The notes under the pieces: model-generated
Told to the model about the DNA's origin: nothing
The model's database searches: none
What the model saw: the letters and a program-made list of their open reading frames with translations, nothing else
NCBI GenBank assembly: GCA_036346225.1
Contig: JARFIW010001739.1
Span: 11,759,001 to 11,823,000, forward strand
Length of the DNA: 64,000 nt
Source: Platerodrilus igneus
Lineage: Eukaryota > Arthropoda > Insecta > Coleoptera > Lycidae
Direction: 5' to 3'
Shown: piece after piece, positions 10,420-22,197 of the stretch
Layout: the number at the start of each line of letters is the position of its first letter
Position numbering within the stretch: position 1 is the first letter of the stretch
Translations under genes and position numbers: made by a program

Positions 10420-11620
10420 CAATACCCATTCTAGATGTGTATTTAATGAATATTGTGGAACAAATTTTCGCATCCATTTAAACCTAATGCAATCGTTTGC
10501 AAGTTAAATTTTATTTGTATCAATCCTGCTAATTTATGGTAATATTTACATAAATCTACTAGATTAATCCAATAAACCTAATTCAAAACGCTTGCAAATA
10601 AAATTCTTATTTTGCCACAAACTCAAACGATTAATGTATTAAAATCGTTCCTTGTTTTCTTCAACTAATCATGAACACATTGTTGAATGGCAATGTACCA
10701 TATGCAAACAATTTTATTTAAATTCACACATCTGGTAACAAAAATTTGCACAATAGTTTTCTTCAACTAAGCATTTTTTAGCTCCAGGCAAGGATAAATA
10801 TAGTACTTAATCAATGTTAATACAAGATTTATGCAAATATTTGAGATTGTGGCAAATAAGCAGATTCGAATTCTGCGTAAAATTCTAGACTAATTTGAGG
10901 TATCGCATGTCTAAAAAATTTATAAGAACGGTCAAAAATCGCTACCAGTAAAAAATCTTAAATTGAGGGTAGCTCCCTGGAGGGTAATGCTATCTCAAAT
11001 ATTCCTAGAGATTTGGGTATCTGAGAAAATTATAATATTGATTGATACCAAACAAGATAGGTTTATCTCGAAAGATGCATTGGTTAGACGAAGAAAACTA
11101 TTTGGCTGTAAATTTTGGTTGTGTGGTGGTGGAGGGTCCAGAATGAACAAGCTCTATCTGCAGATTTAGGATGACAATGTTATTTAATACTGTCACTAGA
11201 TGTGCGATTATTTGCCAATTAAGGTTAGATGGCTGGTCAAGATCGGGGTGCCGAGAACAAGATCCGTACCTGTTGCCAGATCGGGGTGTCTGCGCCCCTC
11301 GCCTGAGGCTAAAAACTGCTTAGTCGAAGAAAACTATTGTGCAAATTTAACATGACAATATTATTTATTACTGCGCAACCAGATGTGCGAATATTTGCCA
11401 ATTAAGGTTAGATTGTTCAGATCGGGGTGCCGAGCCCGTGCCTGCGGCTATAAAATGCTTAGTCCAAGAAAACTATTGTGCAAATTTAAGATGACAATGT
11501 TATTATTACTGCAACCAGATGTGCGAATATTTGCCAATTAAGGTTAGATTCTCCAGATCGAGGTGCCGAGACCGTGCCTGCGGCTATAAAATGCTTAGTT
11601 GAAGAAAACTATTGTATGTA
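10190..11620. repeat. Cluster of about 137-bp repeat units, dispersed and in tandem
   Basis: The motif gaagaaaactattgtgcaaattta recurs (diverged) at 11090, 11326, 11465 and 11601, the last two steps being 139 and 136 bases. Each unit also holds a cagatcggggtgccgag block and a gccaattaaggttagat block. A diverged plus-strand unit lies at about 10200-10350 and a reverse-orientation unit at about 10730-10800. Two more reverse copies occur at 48070-48345. A (TA)n run fills 10379-10414. The origin of the unit (satellite or element terminus) is not known. Confidence 0.65.
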
Positions 11621-12311
11621 TGTCTATCACTCAACGGGATATGTCTGTCTCTGTCTGATACATTACTCCTTATGGGAGTCCCTCCTTATGGGAATTAACA
11701 TTGAGTTGTGACGTCAGAGGGGTAAGTGATAGCCCTGTATTTACCCTACTTATATTGCATCTACTAAACGCTAATTAATGTGCTTATAACGAACAATAGG
11801 TTGCTCTACTCCTTAAGGGCGCGATCGCATCCCTCTATTTTCATAACACAAACAAATTTTAAAATAGCCGCGTTTGTGGTATAGCCATCGCATGATAGAG
11901 GGAACTACTTTATTTTAACTTTAGTAAATACGGCAGGATGCTATTTTCTCAATTCTCATTCCTGTATGTATTTGTCGTAAATGACCTTCGGCAAACTCGA
12001 ACGCAAGCAAAGCGTCCAGGTAGAATAGTGCATTCTAATAATAGCCAAGGTCGTTTTCCGAAACAAATTTGTATAGTATTTATTGTATTATTTCATTTAT
12101 GTACATATATTGTATTCGCTAATTGTTATTTTTGAATGTGTAGTTTATTGTTCATAGAGTGACATTTCGTTATTATTATAAACATTTAGAGCTTTATTTA
12201 GTGTGGGTGTATTTAAGTTTGGAAGTGAGTATATTTTAAATACGGAAAAAGTTACAGTATACTTACTTTCTGTTGTCGCCTGGTGTAGTTTCTTTTATTT
12301 ACATTTTACAG
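11621..12311 (+). other. Leader and promoter region of the split transposase gene
   Basis: No gene frame was recognised. The last bases (12290-12311) are a strong splice acceptor (ttttatttacattttacag) placed directly before the ATG of the next gene, so an untranslated first exon should lie within this stretch. Confidence 0.4.
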
Positions 12312-12923
12312 ATGGGTAAACATAAGCAGGTATATATCCAAAATCCCAGTGGTACCAGAAAGCGATCGTTTAAGTCTAAAGCAGCTCGCTTAAGATGGCA
12401 GAAAATGCAACAATTACCGCTGTAAGTTATAACACATTCAGTAGTGTAGCTAGGATATCTTTATGAGGCTGTTTGTTTTGAAATATAAAATCCAAAAACA
12501 ATTAAAATATATCTATTTAAATGTCGCATATCCACCCACAAAAATTATACATTCTTCAGATGCCTTGAACATAGAAAACCACAAATTATCTGACTTTCCA
12601 TATACATATTAATTAGATGTCCTACTAAAATCCAAACTTTTTCAGGTTGAAATCCATATCAGATAATTTTGACAAGCCTGGCCCTTCAGGTTTGCAAAGA
12701 TTACCCGAGGTAGTTAGTAATCCAACTACTTTATCTGAAGAAACTTCCGACCCAGAAATAATGAATTTGCAGACTGGGACAAAGTAAGCAAATTTGTATA
12801 AATAATCCAAATTATTATATCATTGTATTTCATATTCAGAGAACTATGTGAAAAATCAACCGAGGAAAGGTCACATACACCTCCAGATAATTGGTCATTT
12901 ATACCAGAAGCAGACTATAATAG
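12312..12923 (+). CDS. Exons 1-3: N-terminal region of the transposase-exonuclease gene
   Basis: The ATG at 12312 directly follows a splice acceptor. Exon 1 (to 12421) encodes a basic start with RKRSFKSKAARLRWQKMQ. Exon 2 (12646-12783) and exon 3 (12840-12923) encode a Ser/Thr/Pro/Glu-rich, probably disordered linker. Donors gtaagt, gtaagc and gtaaga and the acceptors ttttcag and attcag are all good, and the codons are split consistently (phase 2 at each junction). Exon 3 ends in AG, which completes an Arg codon with the first base of the exon at 19800, tying these exons to the domain exons nearly 7 kb away. Confidence 0.75.
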
Positions 12924-13027
12924 GTAAGACATTGTTATTTGTATTTCATATCCATGTCGGAAACTATGTATAGGTAGGAAATTCATCTACAGGGTGATAC
13001 ATTTAGTATGTCAAAAGTAGCTATATA

Positions 13028-13035
13028 TGTATATA

Positions 13036-13070
<35 letters not shown>

Positions 13071-13481
13071 GAATAAGATATATCGACTGTTTGAAATATA
13101 TTTTGGTATAGATTTCCTCAGACTTGTCAAATTAATCAAACACTCTTTTAATCTTTCGAGCTTTAGATAAACTTTTTATCTTCTTCAGGAATGTTTATGT
13201 GAGTTTATAGAAGCATACAACTACGGAATTTGGACATTACTTCATATAAAACCCAAAGTGACAGACTATTACATAACCCTATGAAGATTATGTAATTGTC
13301 TGCCACTTTGAGATGTTTGTTTTAATCTTAAATGAAGTAATGTCCAACTTCCATAGTTGTATTCTTTTATAAACTCACATAAACATTCCTGAAGAAGATA
13401 ATAAATTTATCGAAAGCTCGAATGATTAAAAGAGTGTTTAATGAATTTGACAAGTCTGACTGCTTCCTCGAAATCTATACC

Positions 13482-13527
<46 letters not shown>

Positions 13528-13562
13528 GTGTGTGTGTGCGTGTGTGTGTTAACTATCTAAAA

Positions 13563-13599
<37 letters not shown>

Positions 13600-13600
13600 G
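13028..13600. repeat. Palindromic element between (TA)n arrays
   Basis: An inverted repeat has arms at about 13104-13262 and 13300-13488 and is bordered on both sides by (TA)n runs (13036-13071 and 13487-13525; a further one at 13567-13597 follows a GT-rich stretch). Near the outer part of the right arm ctgaaga, a 5-bp stem and gaaa occur in the order of a hammerhead core. Position in TA repeats and palindromic form are shared with the Penelope-like element at 14741-17431, so a related non-autonomous element is possible. Confidence 0.65.
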
Positions 13601-13699
13601 CAATTAATAAGATGAAATAATAACTTAGACTTTTATAAGTAAAGCCCAAATGATCATTTCAAATCGAGCTAGTAATTGAAAGATGGAAAATATAAGGCC

Positions 13700-13773
13700 T
13701 TGGACAGGATTTGAACCTGCATCTCAGTTTTGCCGGAACTGTGCGTTTACCAATTACGGTACCGAGGCCGATG
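13700..13773 (-). other. tRNA-like sequence (tRNA pseudogene or SINE head)
   Basis: The minus strand folds as a tRNA: an acceptor stem with 6 of 7 pairs, an anticodon stem cagtt/aactg with a 7-base loop ccggcaa, and a T arm with ggttcaaatcc matching the B box. Position 33 is C instead of the near-invariant U, and the gene sits inside a repeat-filled intron, so a functional tRNA is doubtful. Confidence 0.45.
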
Positions 13774-14665
13774 GCTATAATTGGGAAATTTACAAATTTA
13801 AATCGTGTACAGCACCATACACAAATGAGTTCCGGAAAAGCACTGAAACAACTTTAGATGAATGGTGGTGTAGAAAATTTTAAAGGCGACCAGCAATACG
13901 AGGACCTAAACATAACCCAGTTGGATTGGTGTGATTAACAAAGGACGATATACATTGGGGCCACGAGTGTATTAACCTTCAGGTAACTTATGCTTTGTTG
14001 TTCGATTTTTGATGTTTTGGTGTGTGTTGAATAACTTTATAATTGATTTACTTAAAATGGACAGTAGTGAAATTGTACTAACAACAAATTTTTAATTTTA
14101 AGGTGAAATTTTCTTGTTTAAGTAGAAAGGGTATTTAGTATTTATGTTCTGGATTATGATGAAAATTTGGGTATGTCTTTGAGCTCAATTAGACGAAGCT
14201 GGTTAATTAACGTAAAGGGGTGGAGATGCTCCTTTGTACTCAGACTCAGGTCTGCATAGATTGTTATATTAATTAGTAGGCATCTACAAGGACTTTAATT
14301 CTGGATGCACATTAAAATGATAATAAATTTAATCTTGAAATTTTCTGATACTGGAATTTATGCTGAATTTTAATTTTGAAATTTTAATGTATTGTAAATA
14401 TTGATGTAAATAGAGTTAACGTTGGTGTTTGTGATAGGAATGTGTTTGTTTTTTATGATTGAGGATGAAAGTTTTAACTAGGTGAGCAGCCGAGGCGGAA
14501 AAGAGTAAAGAGGCGATTAACAGAAGAAAGTCAACGGAACAGTTAAGTTAATGAATAGCTTTTTGTAGGATTCACAGCATTCTTGACGCCCAATTCGTGA
14601 AGGCTCGATTCTAATAATAGGGAAACACAGCAATATATATAAACTCACCTTGTGTAAAAAACTAC

Positions 14666-14713
<48 letters not shown>

Positions 14714-15230
14714 GATTTGATAAATTACGAACTGCTTTAAATAAACACTACTTGTTGTTGAATAGAATTATTGGGAACTATTTAGTTCGATACGAAATGC
14801 TTGTAGTAGAATGTATTTATTTATACTCCTGACGTTTCGAATCCTTTTTTGATTCTTTTTCGAAGGCTACAATGGTGACAGTTAAAATACAATTAGGTAC
14901 ATAATAGAAAAACTTACATATAAATTTACATCAGCATTTAACTTTAACCAGCAAAATCTTAAATAATTTAAACTTTAACAACATTAAAACTATAAAAAAG
15001 AGAATAAAACTAGATATTAACAATTAATGTACAAAATTTTGATTGACACTTGTCGAAAAATTAATATAAATGTCAAATTTAAATTGAGGTATACGCCTTC
15101 TAATGTACCAAAATTAAAATGTCGACGAAACGAGGTTGGCATTTCTTTAACTATTAAATTTATAAAGCGAAGTATAAACCGCACTTAGATTGTCTATATC
15201 ACTTTTAGAATTTAGATTGTTTTAGTCCTG

Positions 15231-15470
15231 TTAATATGGTAAGATTCTAAAATAGTCTTTTTTGTAATCACGTTCAACTTCTACTACTTTCACATCAACA
15301 AAATTAGGGTTGTGGTGAGTGGTGTGGACATGTGACGCTAGTGCGCAGGACATCTTTCCAAGTTTGGCATCACTTTTATGTTGAGTTAACCTTCTGCAAA
15401 GGTACTGTTTCGTTTGTCCAAGGTATAAGCTCCCACATGAGCACTTTACTTGATATATAACGTTGCTCAA
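15231..15470 (-). pseudogene. Inverted copy of the GIY-YIG domain
   Basis: The minus strand repeats the endonuclease of 16703-16960 residue for residue up to about codon 70. There an extra A in a run of six shifts the frame and alters the last residues. It belongs to the inverted partial copy at 14741-15550 and has no attached reverse transcriptase. Confidence 0.9.
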
Positions 15471-15565
15471 CCATTGTCGGTCTGTCCTATCTTTGACTCG
15501 AGTAAAAAGATTTTTTATCGACTTGTTATAAGTATACGTGATCTTAATATTTATTTGATAAAAAA

Positions 15566-16493
15566 ATGATCAGCACTGAGGTTAAAAATCAACTAAAAGT
15601 CAATAACGCCGTTCCTGGAAAATATTATGGCTTACCGAAATTACACAAGCCTACAATGGAATTGCGACCAATCATTTCCTCTATCGATACACCAACATAT
15701 CCTTTAGCTAAATGGCTGGCCGGGATTCTCAGCAATGCTTTTCCAATTACAACAGGATACAACATCAAAGACAGCTTCAACTTTGTGACTAAATTTAAAA
15801 ATTTTCATTTACCAGAAAATCACATTTTAATTTCTTTGGATGTTAAATCACTATTCACCAACATACCACTTGATCTAACACAAAAAATCATAACTGAAAA
15901 GTGGGATTTAATATCACCACATTGTAATTTATCTTTAGACAGTTTCAAAAGTTCAGTCAGTTTGATATTTAATAACATATATTTCTGCTATGAAAAAGAT
16001 TTTATTTACAAAATTTGGTACACCTATGGGTTCTCCTCTCTCTCCAATTCTTGCCCAAATTGTGATGGATTCTTTGATTGACGAAGTTTTACCACAACTA
16101 CCATTCCATCTTCCATTCTTTGCAAAATATGTCGATGACATCGTATGTAGTATTCCAAAAAATATGATTGACATTGTGTTGGATGCCTTCAATAAATTTA
16201 ATTACCACTTACAATTCACGTATGAAATAGAAGTCGACCGAAAAATGCCGTTTCTTGATACTGTTGTCATACGAGATTCTGCAAACATTATCAAGTTTGA
16301 CTGGTATAAAAAACCAACAAATTCAGACCGTTACCTAAATTATTATTCTAATCATTGTTACCAACATAAAATAAACACTATTTTAGCCATGAAGAATCGA
16401 GTTATAAAAATATGTGATCCCGAATATCTACACAAAACCTTTTGGAACTTCAACGAACCTTTATTAACAACGGCTTTCCTAAATCCACAGTGA
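15566..16493 (+). pseudogene. Penelope-type reverse transcriptase, frameshifted
   Basis: The first frame (15566 on) has YYGLPKLHKP and RPIISSIDTP, the N-terminal signature of Penelope-like reverse transcriptases, then SLDVKSLFTNIP. Near 15990-16010 one base is missing and the frame continues as GTPMGSPLSPILA and the catalytic KYVDDIV (YVDD at 16128-16139), then MPFLD. The finger, palm and thumb order is otherwise normal. A stop at about 16491 separates it from the endonuclease part. The catalytic aspartates are present but the frame is broken. Confidence 0.9.
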
Positions 16494-16702
16494 ATAAAAT
16501 TTTATTTGCAGACGTCAATACAACAGAAGTTAAATAAAAAAACTCAACTTGCTACCACTCATAAGACCATCCCTTACATTCACAAACTCTCTCCATCTTT
16601 AGCAAGAATTTTAAAACGCAATGATATTAAGATCACGTATACTTATAACAAGTCGATAAAAATCTTTTTACTCGAGTCAAAGATAGGACAGACCGACAAT
16701 GG

Positions 16703-16960
16703 TTGAGCAACGTTATATATCAAGTAAAGTGCTCATGTGGGAGCTTATACCTTGGACAAACGAAACAGTACCTTTGCAGAAGGTTAACTCAACATAAAAG
16801 TGATGCCAAACTTGGAAAGATGTCCTGCGCACTAGCGTCACATGTCCACACCACTCACCACAACCCTAATTTTGTTGATGTGAAAGTAGTAGAAGTTGAA
16901 CGTGATTACAAAAAGACTATTTTAGAATCTTACCATATTAACAGGACTAAAACAATCTAA
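16703..16960 (+). CDS. GIY-YIG endonuclease domain of the Penelope-like element
   Basis: About 85 residues carry the GIY-type motif (VIYQV), a CSCG pair, the YIG-type motif (LYLGQT) and an Arg in CRRLTQH, then a tail with a histidine cluster. In Penelope-like elements this domain cuts the target to prime reverse transcription. The domain should continue from the reverse transcriptase frame; shifts at about 16500 and 16670-16710 separate them here, so the Met at 16703 is not the native start. Confidence 0.85.
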   Translation: MSNVIYQVKCSCGSLYLGQTKQYLCRRLTQHKSDAKLGKMSCALASHVHTTHHNPNFVDVKVVEVERDYKKTILESYHINRTKTI

Positions 16961-17425
16961 ATTCTAAAAGTGATATAGACAATCTAAGTGCGGTTTATAC
17001 TTCGCTTTATAAATTTAATAGTTAAAGAAATGCCAACCTCGTTTCGTCGACATTTTAATTTTGGTACATTAGAAGGCGTATACCTCAATTTAAATTTGAC
17101 ATTTATATTAATTTTTCGACAAGTTTCAATCAAAATTTTGTACATTAATTGTTAATATCTAGTTTTATTCTCTTTTTTATAGTTTTAATGTTGTTAAAGT
17201 TTAAATTATTTAAGATTTTGCTGGTTAAAGTTAAATGCTGATGTAAATTTATATGTAAGTTTTTCTATTATGTACCTAATTGTATTTTAACTGTCACCAT
17301 TGTAGCCTTCGAAAAAGAATCAAAAAAGGATTCGAAACGTCAGGAGTATAAATAAATACATTCTACTACAAGCATTTCGTATCGAACTAAATAGTTCCCA
17401 ATAATTCTATTCAACAACAAGTAGT

Positions 17426-17463
<38 letters not shown>

Positions 17464-18220
17464 CTGTGATATTCTCCTGTGAATGCGGGAACTGGGTCCT
17501 TTCAACAAAAAAATTCTAGTCCCACCGATTGGGCGTCATAAACTGCTGTGATCCTCTTTTCGCCTCGGCTGCTCACCTAATTTTATAAACCTCCTCATTC
17601 ATAAAAAAAAACAAACACATTCCTACCCCAAACATCAACGTTAACTCTATTTACATCAATATTCAGAATACATTAAATTTTCAAATTAAATTTCAGCATA
17701 AAATTTAGTTTTAAAAGAATTTCAAGATTAATTTTATTATCATTTTAATGTGCATCCAGAATTAAAGTCCTTGTTGGATGCCTACTAATTAATATAACAA
17801 TATAAGCAGACCGGAGTCTGAGTATAAAGGAGCATTTACCACCCTTTACGTTAATTAACCAGGTTCGTCTAATTGAGCTCAAAGACATACCCAAAGTTTC
17901 ATCATATTACCGAACATCAAAACTAAATACCCTCTCTACTTAAACAAGCAAATTTCATCTTAAAATTAAAATTTTATGGTTAGTACAATTTCACTAATGT
18001 CCATTTAAAGTAAATCAATTATAAAGTTATTCAACACACACAAAATGTCAAACAAAATAGTATAATTTACCTGAAGGTTACTGTCCTCGTAGCTTCAAAG
18101 TACATCGTCCCTTTAGTTAATCACACCATTCCAACAGAATTATATTTACGGCTTCTAATTCTCAACGCTTTTAAAATTTTCTCCATCACCAGTTGTTTCT
18201 GGGCTTTTCCGGAACTCATC

Positions 18221-19799
18221 TATGTATATCTGACCCTTGTTTCGTGGATCCAGACACGTATTTGAACCATTTAATTATTAACACCCCGAAAAATAGCAAA
18301 TAACTTCATACTTCTTTCACCAATATACGCCAAAACTGCCTACTTTTGTGTATACATTTGTCGTTGTAAATTTTGCTAATTGGTACAGTGAAACTAAATT
18401 TTATTACCTTGTATCTAAGTGCACTGAAGTACATTCATGTTAGCACGTAAATAACCAACTATTTTGAATCACTAAAATATACGAGCAAAATTTTAAATTA
18501 TTTTATCAAACTAAAATGCACTGTTTAACATCTTCAATCAAGTCGCGGATGTAAGAGCTTTTAACGCATCGAATAGTCAAAAGTCTAAGAGTCTAAGAGA
18601 GCTTGTTTATATTCATCTCGGTATATATAGCAAAAAGCCGGCACGTCGCTTTTGTCCTCAAAACAGGTAATTCTAAAGAATTCCTCATTCTATGTTCCCA
18701 GTCTGTCGCTCGCGCATCGGTTTTACGAATTTAGTACTCACCCCAGTTAAATTTCAGAAATTTCAACACGACACGCAACGTCTGGAAATAACCGATTAAA
18801 TTTTATACAGAACTGTTATTTTACCTCTCAAGTTTGCCTTTACTTTTAACCAATCGCAACCCCATGACGTTGCGCTACTCACGCCTTTTACTATATGTGT
18901 CTCGGTCTTGCGCATATTATCTGTCTCCATCTAACCTGTTCTTATTGATGCAAAGTGATATTCTGTATTATCGATTATTTTAGTCCACATGGAGTGTGAA
19001 ATAACCCACCTTTAGCATTTCTCGTAACTATTATGCGACGTTTTCCCCAAGATTCTCTGAAACTATTCGTTATCTGCAAACTTTTCGCCGTATGTGACAT
19101 CTAAACTACGCAGGTGTTCAACATAATATTAATTCTCAGAGCTTTATTTTCTGGTATTATAATCTTGGGTTTTTACAAGTTTCTATAGATATTATCTGTT
19201 ACTAACGGTTCAATTAACTTCAATTAAAATTAATACCCTTTAAATTTTAGTGCATCCTAATTAAATATTCAATTATTATCTGTACGTTTCGTTTAATACT
19301 CGTTGCCCAAACTTGAATCAATTAATATAAATCTTGCACGTAATTTCCATTTGATTCTTTACTTTGGAATAATTAAATTACACGTTGAGCATTTTAAAAC
19401 TGCTTATTTTTATATAAAGCGTCTTGTAAATAATTTTAATCTCTCATTTTTAATAAAACGAATGAATTTTTATTCTCCACGGGTTTTTAATAAAGCGTAT
19501 TATCTAATAAACTTCCTTATACACGGTGATTAAAATTATTTGATGTAATCCATTAATTTTCTACCCTGGTCTAAATATGAGTATTTTATATATATATTTA
19601 TATTGATATAATTATGAACACCCTGTAGATATGAAACAATTTTTAAAATAATACAGGCTACAATTTGTGTAAATTGCTTTTTTTTATAATTTTTACAATA
19701 AATAACCGGTATATTAAACTTTGTCACACTAGTGAGTCGTCCTGTGAATATGCTAAATTTTGGGTTTCTAAAAATCTAATATTTTGTTTTGTTTTTTAG
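18221..19799. other. Remaining part of intron 3
   Basis: AT-rich intron sequence without recognised elements or frames, ending in the acceptor ttttgttttttag at 19799. Confidence 0.5.
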
Positions 19800-20422
19800 A
19801 ATAGAGGCTCATAAATTATATTTCGAGATAAATCACTCTCCTAAAGAACCAACTGTTAGTGGAAACCGCACTGTGGATTTGCAATATGTATTAAGTTGGT
19901 CCATAGATCTGCAATACCGACATTCCCAAATTTGTACTGGTGGAAAACTATATTTGAAAGAGGAATGTAACAGAGGATTAGGTCTAGTAAGCTGCCTTAT
20001 GTTTGCATGTACAATGTGTGATAAAATATACAAGCATTACACTGAAGATATTTCACAAAAATCAAAAATTAATTATGGATTTGTTTGGGGTACTCTGGCA
20101 ACTGGCAGTACATATGGCCATTCTCAGGAACTATTTGCAGTTATGGATGTACCTCCCATGACACTCTACCAATTTAAAAAAATTGAAGCCGAATTAGGCG
20201 CTGTAAGAGAATCAAATTGTTTAATATCTTACTTGACAGTTTGTTTAGGTATGGAAGGACAATCTTATGAAAGATATGGAAGAAAATTGAAAAGTAGAGT
20301 TAGAGTTGGCGAGACAAAACCTTGATGTTGATGCAGATGGAATTTCATATATTACAGTATATCTGGATGGAGGTTGGAGCAAAAGGTCATATGGCCATAG
20401 TTATGATGCTGCTTCGGGAGTG
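19800..20422 (+). CDS. Exons 4-5: first part of the Mutator-like transposase domain
   Basis: Exon 4 (19800-20202) encodes the zinc-ribbon-like region with CTMC and a conserved WGTLATGSTYGHSQ block. A 46-bp intron (20203-20248, gtaaga...tttag) restores the frame to exon 5 (20249-20422), which encodes ISYITVYLDGGWSKRSYG with the first catalytic-type aspartate of the DDE fold. A single TGA interrupts exon 5 at about 20290. Reading through without the intron ends in a stop at 20323-20325 and loses the domain. Both the short intron and the premature stop are inferences from frame and family pattern. Confidence 0.75.
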
Positions 20423-20858
20423 GTGAGTATCGTTACTATAACCTTTAATGCAATTATAATAAAATAATATTTTCTACTATATTTTGAAATACTTTACAGT
20501 ATTTGTACTATAACAACATTTTTATGTATATCTGGACATTAGAGAATTAATTAGCAAACACTTATAAAGATCATTATATCACAGATTTATGTATGCATAA
20601 TTATTATGACTTCTATTAATTTAGCTATTAAATAAATAATAAACATAAAACTTAATATTGCTAGAACAAAAATGTTATATGCACCCTATATATTAAGTGT
20701 TTATATTTTTGTTGTATAAGGTGTCTTTGCATGTACATTATGAACTTTCAAGTGATTGATGTTGTTATGTATAAAGTGGAGGGAGAGCATTAGGAAGTCT
20801 TATGCCAGAGTTTGGCCAAAACGGTTTTGCTCTGTTGAGCAGTTGTTCACTACATAAA

Positions 20859-20914
20859 CACAATTTGTAATAACCTTTATCAAAATAAAGGTTATTACAA
20901 ACTGTGTTTTAGTA
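20859..20914. repeat. Perfect short hairpin in an intron
   Basis: aacctttat and ataaaggtt with their flanks form a hairpin with arms of about 24 bases (aacacaatttgtaataacc mirrored as ggttattacaaactgtgtt) around a 3-4-base loop. It lies in the intron between 20422 and 21046 and may be a minimal foldback element. Confidence 0.6.
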
Positions 20915-21045
20915 TTAATTACGTTTAATTAATAATACAAGTAATAACATAACAGATGTAAAACTCTATTTACAAATATAATAATTACATATAAAAATTT
21001 CCATTGCGTTGTTCGAATATTGCAGTAATGTTTTATATTTTTTAG

Positions 21046-22146
21046 GCTGCTATCATTGGAAGGCGCACCAAAAAGTTATTGTTTTTAGGAGTTCGTAACA
21101 AATATTGTTCGATTTGTGCTAGAGCCACCAACAAAAAACTTCCTCCAAGTAAACACATTTGTTATCGAAACTGGTCTGAAAGTTCATCAGCAATGGAAGC
21201 TGACATAATAACCGAAGGTTTTAAAACATCAATCGAAATGCATGGACTTCGATACAAAACCTTCATTGCCGATGGTGATTCTAACGTGTTTGCTAGTATT
21301 AGACGAAATGTGGAATATGGTACGGCCGTACAAAAAATAGAATGTGTTAACCATGTTTTAAAAAATTATGGAAAAGCATTAAGGTGCATCAAAAAGGATA
21401 CTAGTGTAAATTTGCCTGCTAGAAACCAATTGACAAACAACATAATTGCAGAGCTGGAAAATTCTGTTCAAAGTGTGATTTACAGTAATGCAAATGGGGA
21501 TGTGGAGGTGCTAAAAGAAGATATTTTAAATACACCCAACCATGTTTTTAATGATCATCGGAACTGCAAAGATTCGTATTGTGTCAATGTTGGCGAAAGC
21601 ACACAGAGCCAAGTCACAAATATTCAAGCCACTGGTCTGTTATTGCATATAAATGGTATATTATTACAGATTTTGAATGATTAATCCTAAATTGTGTCAT
21701 TTTTTAGGGGTACTCGATTCAGTTGTACAAAAGCACATAAGTTGTTGGACGTTGAAACAAATAATCGAGCAGAACTGTTTATGGGTATCTTAGCACGATT
21801 TAATGCTGGGAAGAGGCTTAATCTTACCCAAAGAGGATCCTTTGAGAGTAGATCACATCTAACAGGATTGCGATATGACAAGGGCTTCGATTGGCATTCT
21901 ACACCATGGAAGACTGCTCTCAATGTAAGTCCGGGTCACTATTTTAAAAAGTATCTTGCTGAACAAACACATAAAGCGCAGTTGATTGCTGCAAGAAGAC
22001 ATATTGTAACACAAATGACCGAGAAAAAAACAAAGATGAAGTTACCAAAAATTGTAAACAATTCATATGGACCAAAAGCAGAGCAAGCAGAGTTATCATC
22101 GACAGAAATGGAGTCAGAAAGAAAAAGATTATTAAACGTCATGCAG
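21046..22146 (+). CDS. Exons 6-7: transposase core
   Basis: Exon 6 starts after tttttag at 21045 and encodes AAIIGRRTKKLLFLGVRNKYC, a CARA/CYRNW metal-site region and the second catalytic aspartate in TFIADGDSNVF, followed by KIECVNHVLKN. The next exon begins near 21708 and carries ETNNRAELFM, the likely acidic third position, then LTQRGSFESR. It ends at MQ before gtaagc at 22147. The junction between the two (candidate donor at 21656) leaves a one-base phase conflict, so either the donor lies elsewhere or a base has been lost. Confidence 0.75.
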
Positions 22147-22197
22147 GTAAGCATTTTTGAAAAACATGTATTGTGTAAGTATCATTGCTTTTAACAG

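Larger units (their letters stand above)
14741..17431 (+). mobile_element. Penelope-like element with an inverted partial copy
   Basis: The central part encodes a Penelope-type reverse transcriptase and, at the 3' end, a GIY-YIG endonuclease. The segment 16624-17431 is repeated in inverted orientation at 14741-15550, arms of about 808-810 bases that look nearly identical. Partial inverted copies at the 5' side are known for Penelope-like elements. The reverse transcriptase starts abruptly at the inner border (about 15551), so the N-terminal part is missing. The insertion lies in a (TA)n run within intron 3 of the transposase-exonuclease gene. Confidence 0.9.
13824..18220. repeat. Large diverged palindrome enclosing the Penelope-like element
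   Basis: The left arm (about 13824-14637) and right arm (about 17461-18220) are inverted copies with many substitutions and small gaps. Shared words include gttgaataactttataattgatttact and gagcagccgaggcg. Both arms end towards the centre in cacagcaatata followed by TA repeats. The Penelope-like element lies in that central TA run. The arms are much more diverged than those of the inner element, so this palindrome is older. No protein was recognised in the arms. Confidence 0.75.

Noticed and set aside
13422..13607. Frame with Tyr-Ile repeats
   Set aside because: It reads through (TA)n microsatellites at the edge of a palindrome.
21687..21923. Minus-strand frame opposite the transposase exon
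   Set aside because: Shadow of the well-supported plus-strand exon.
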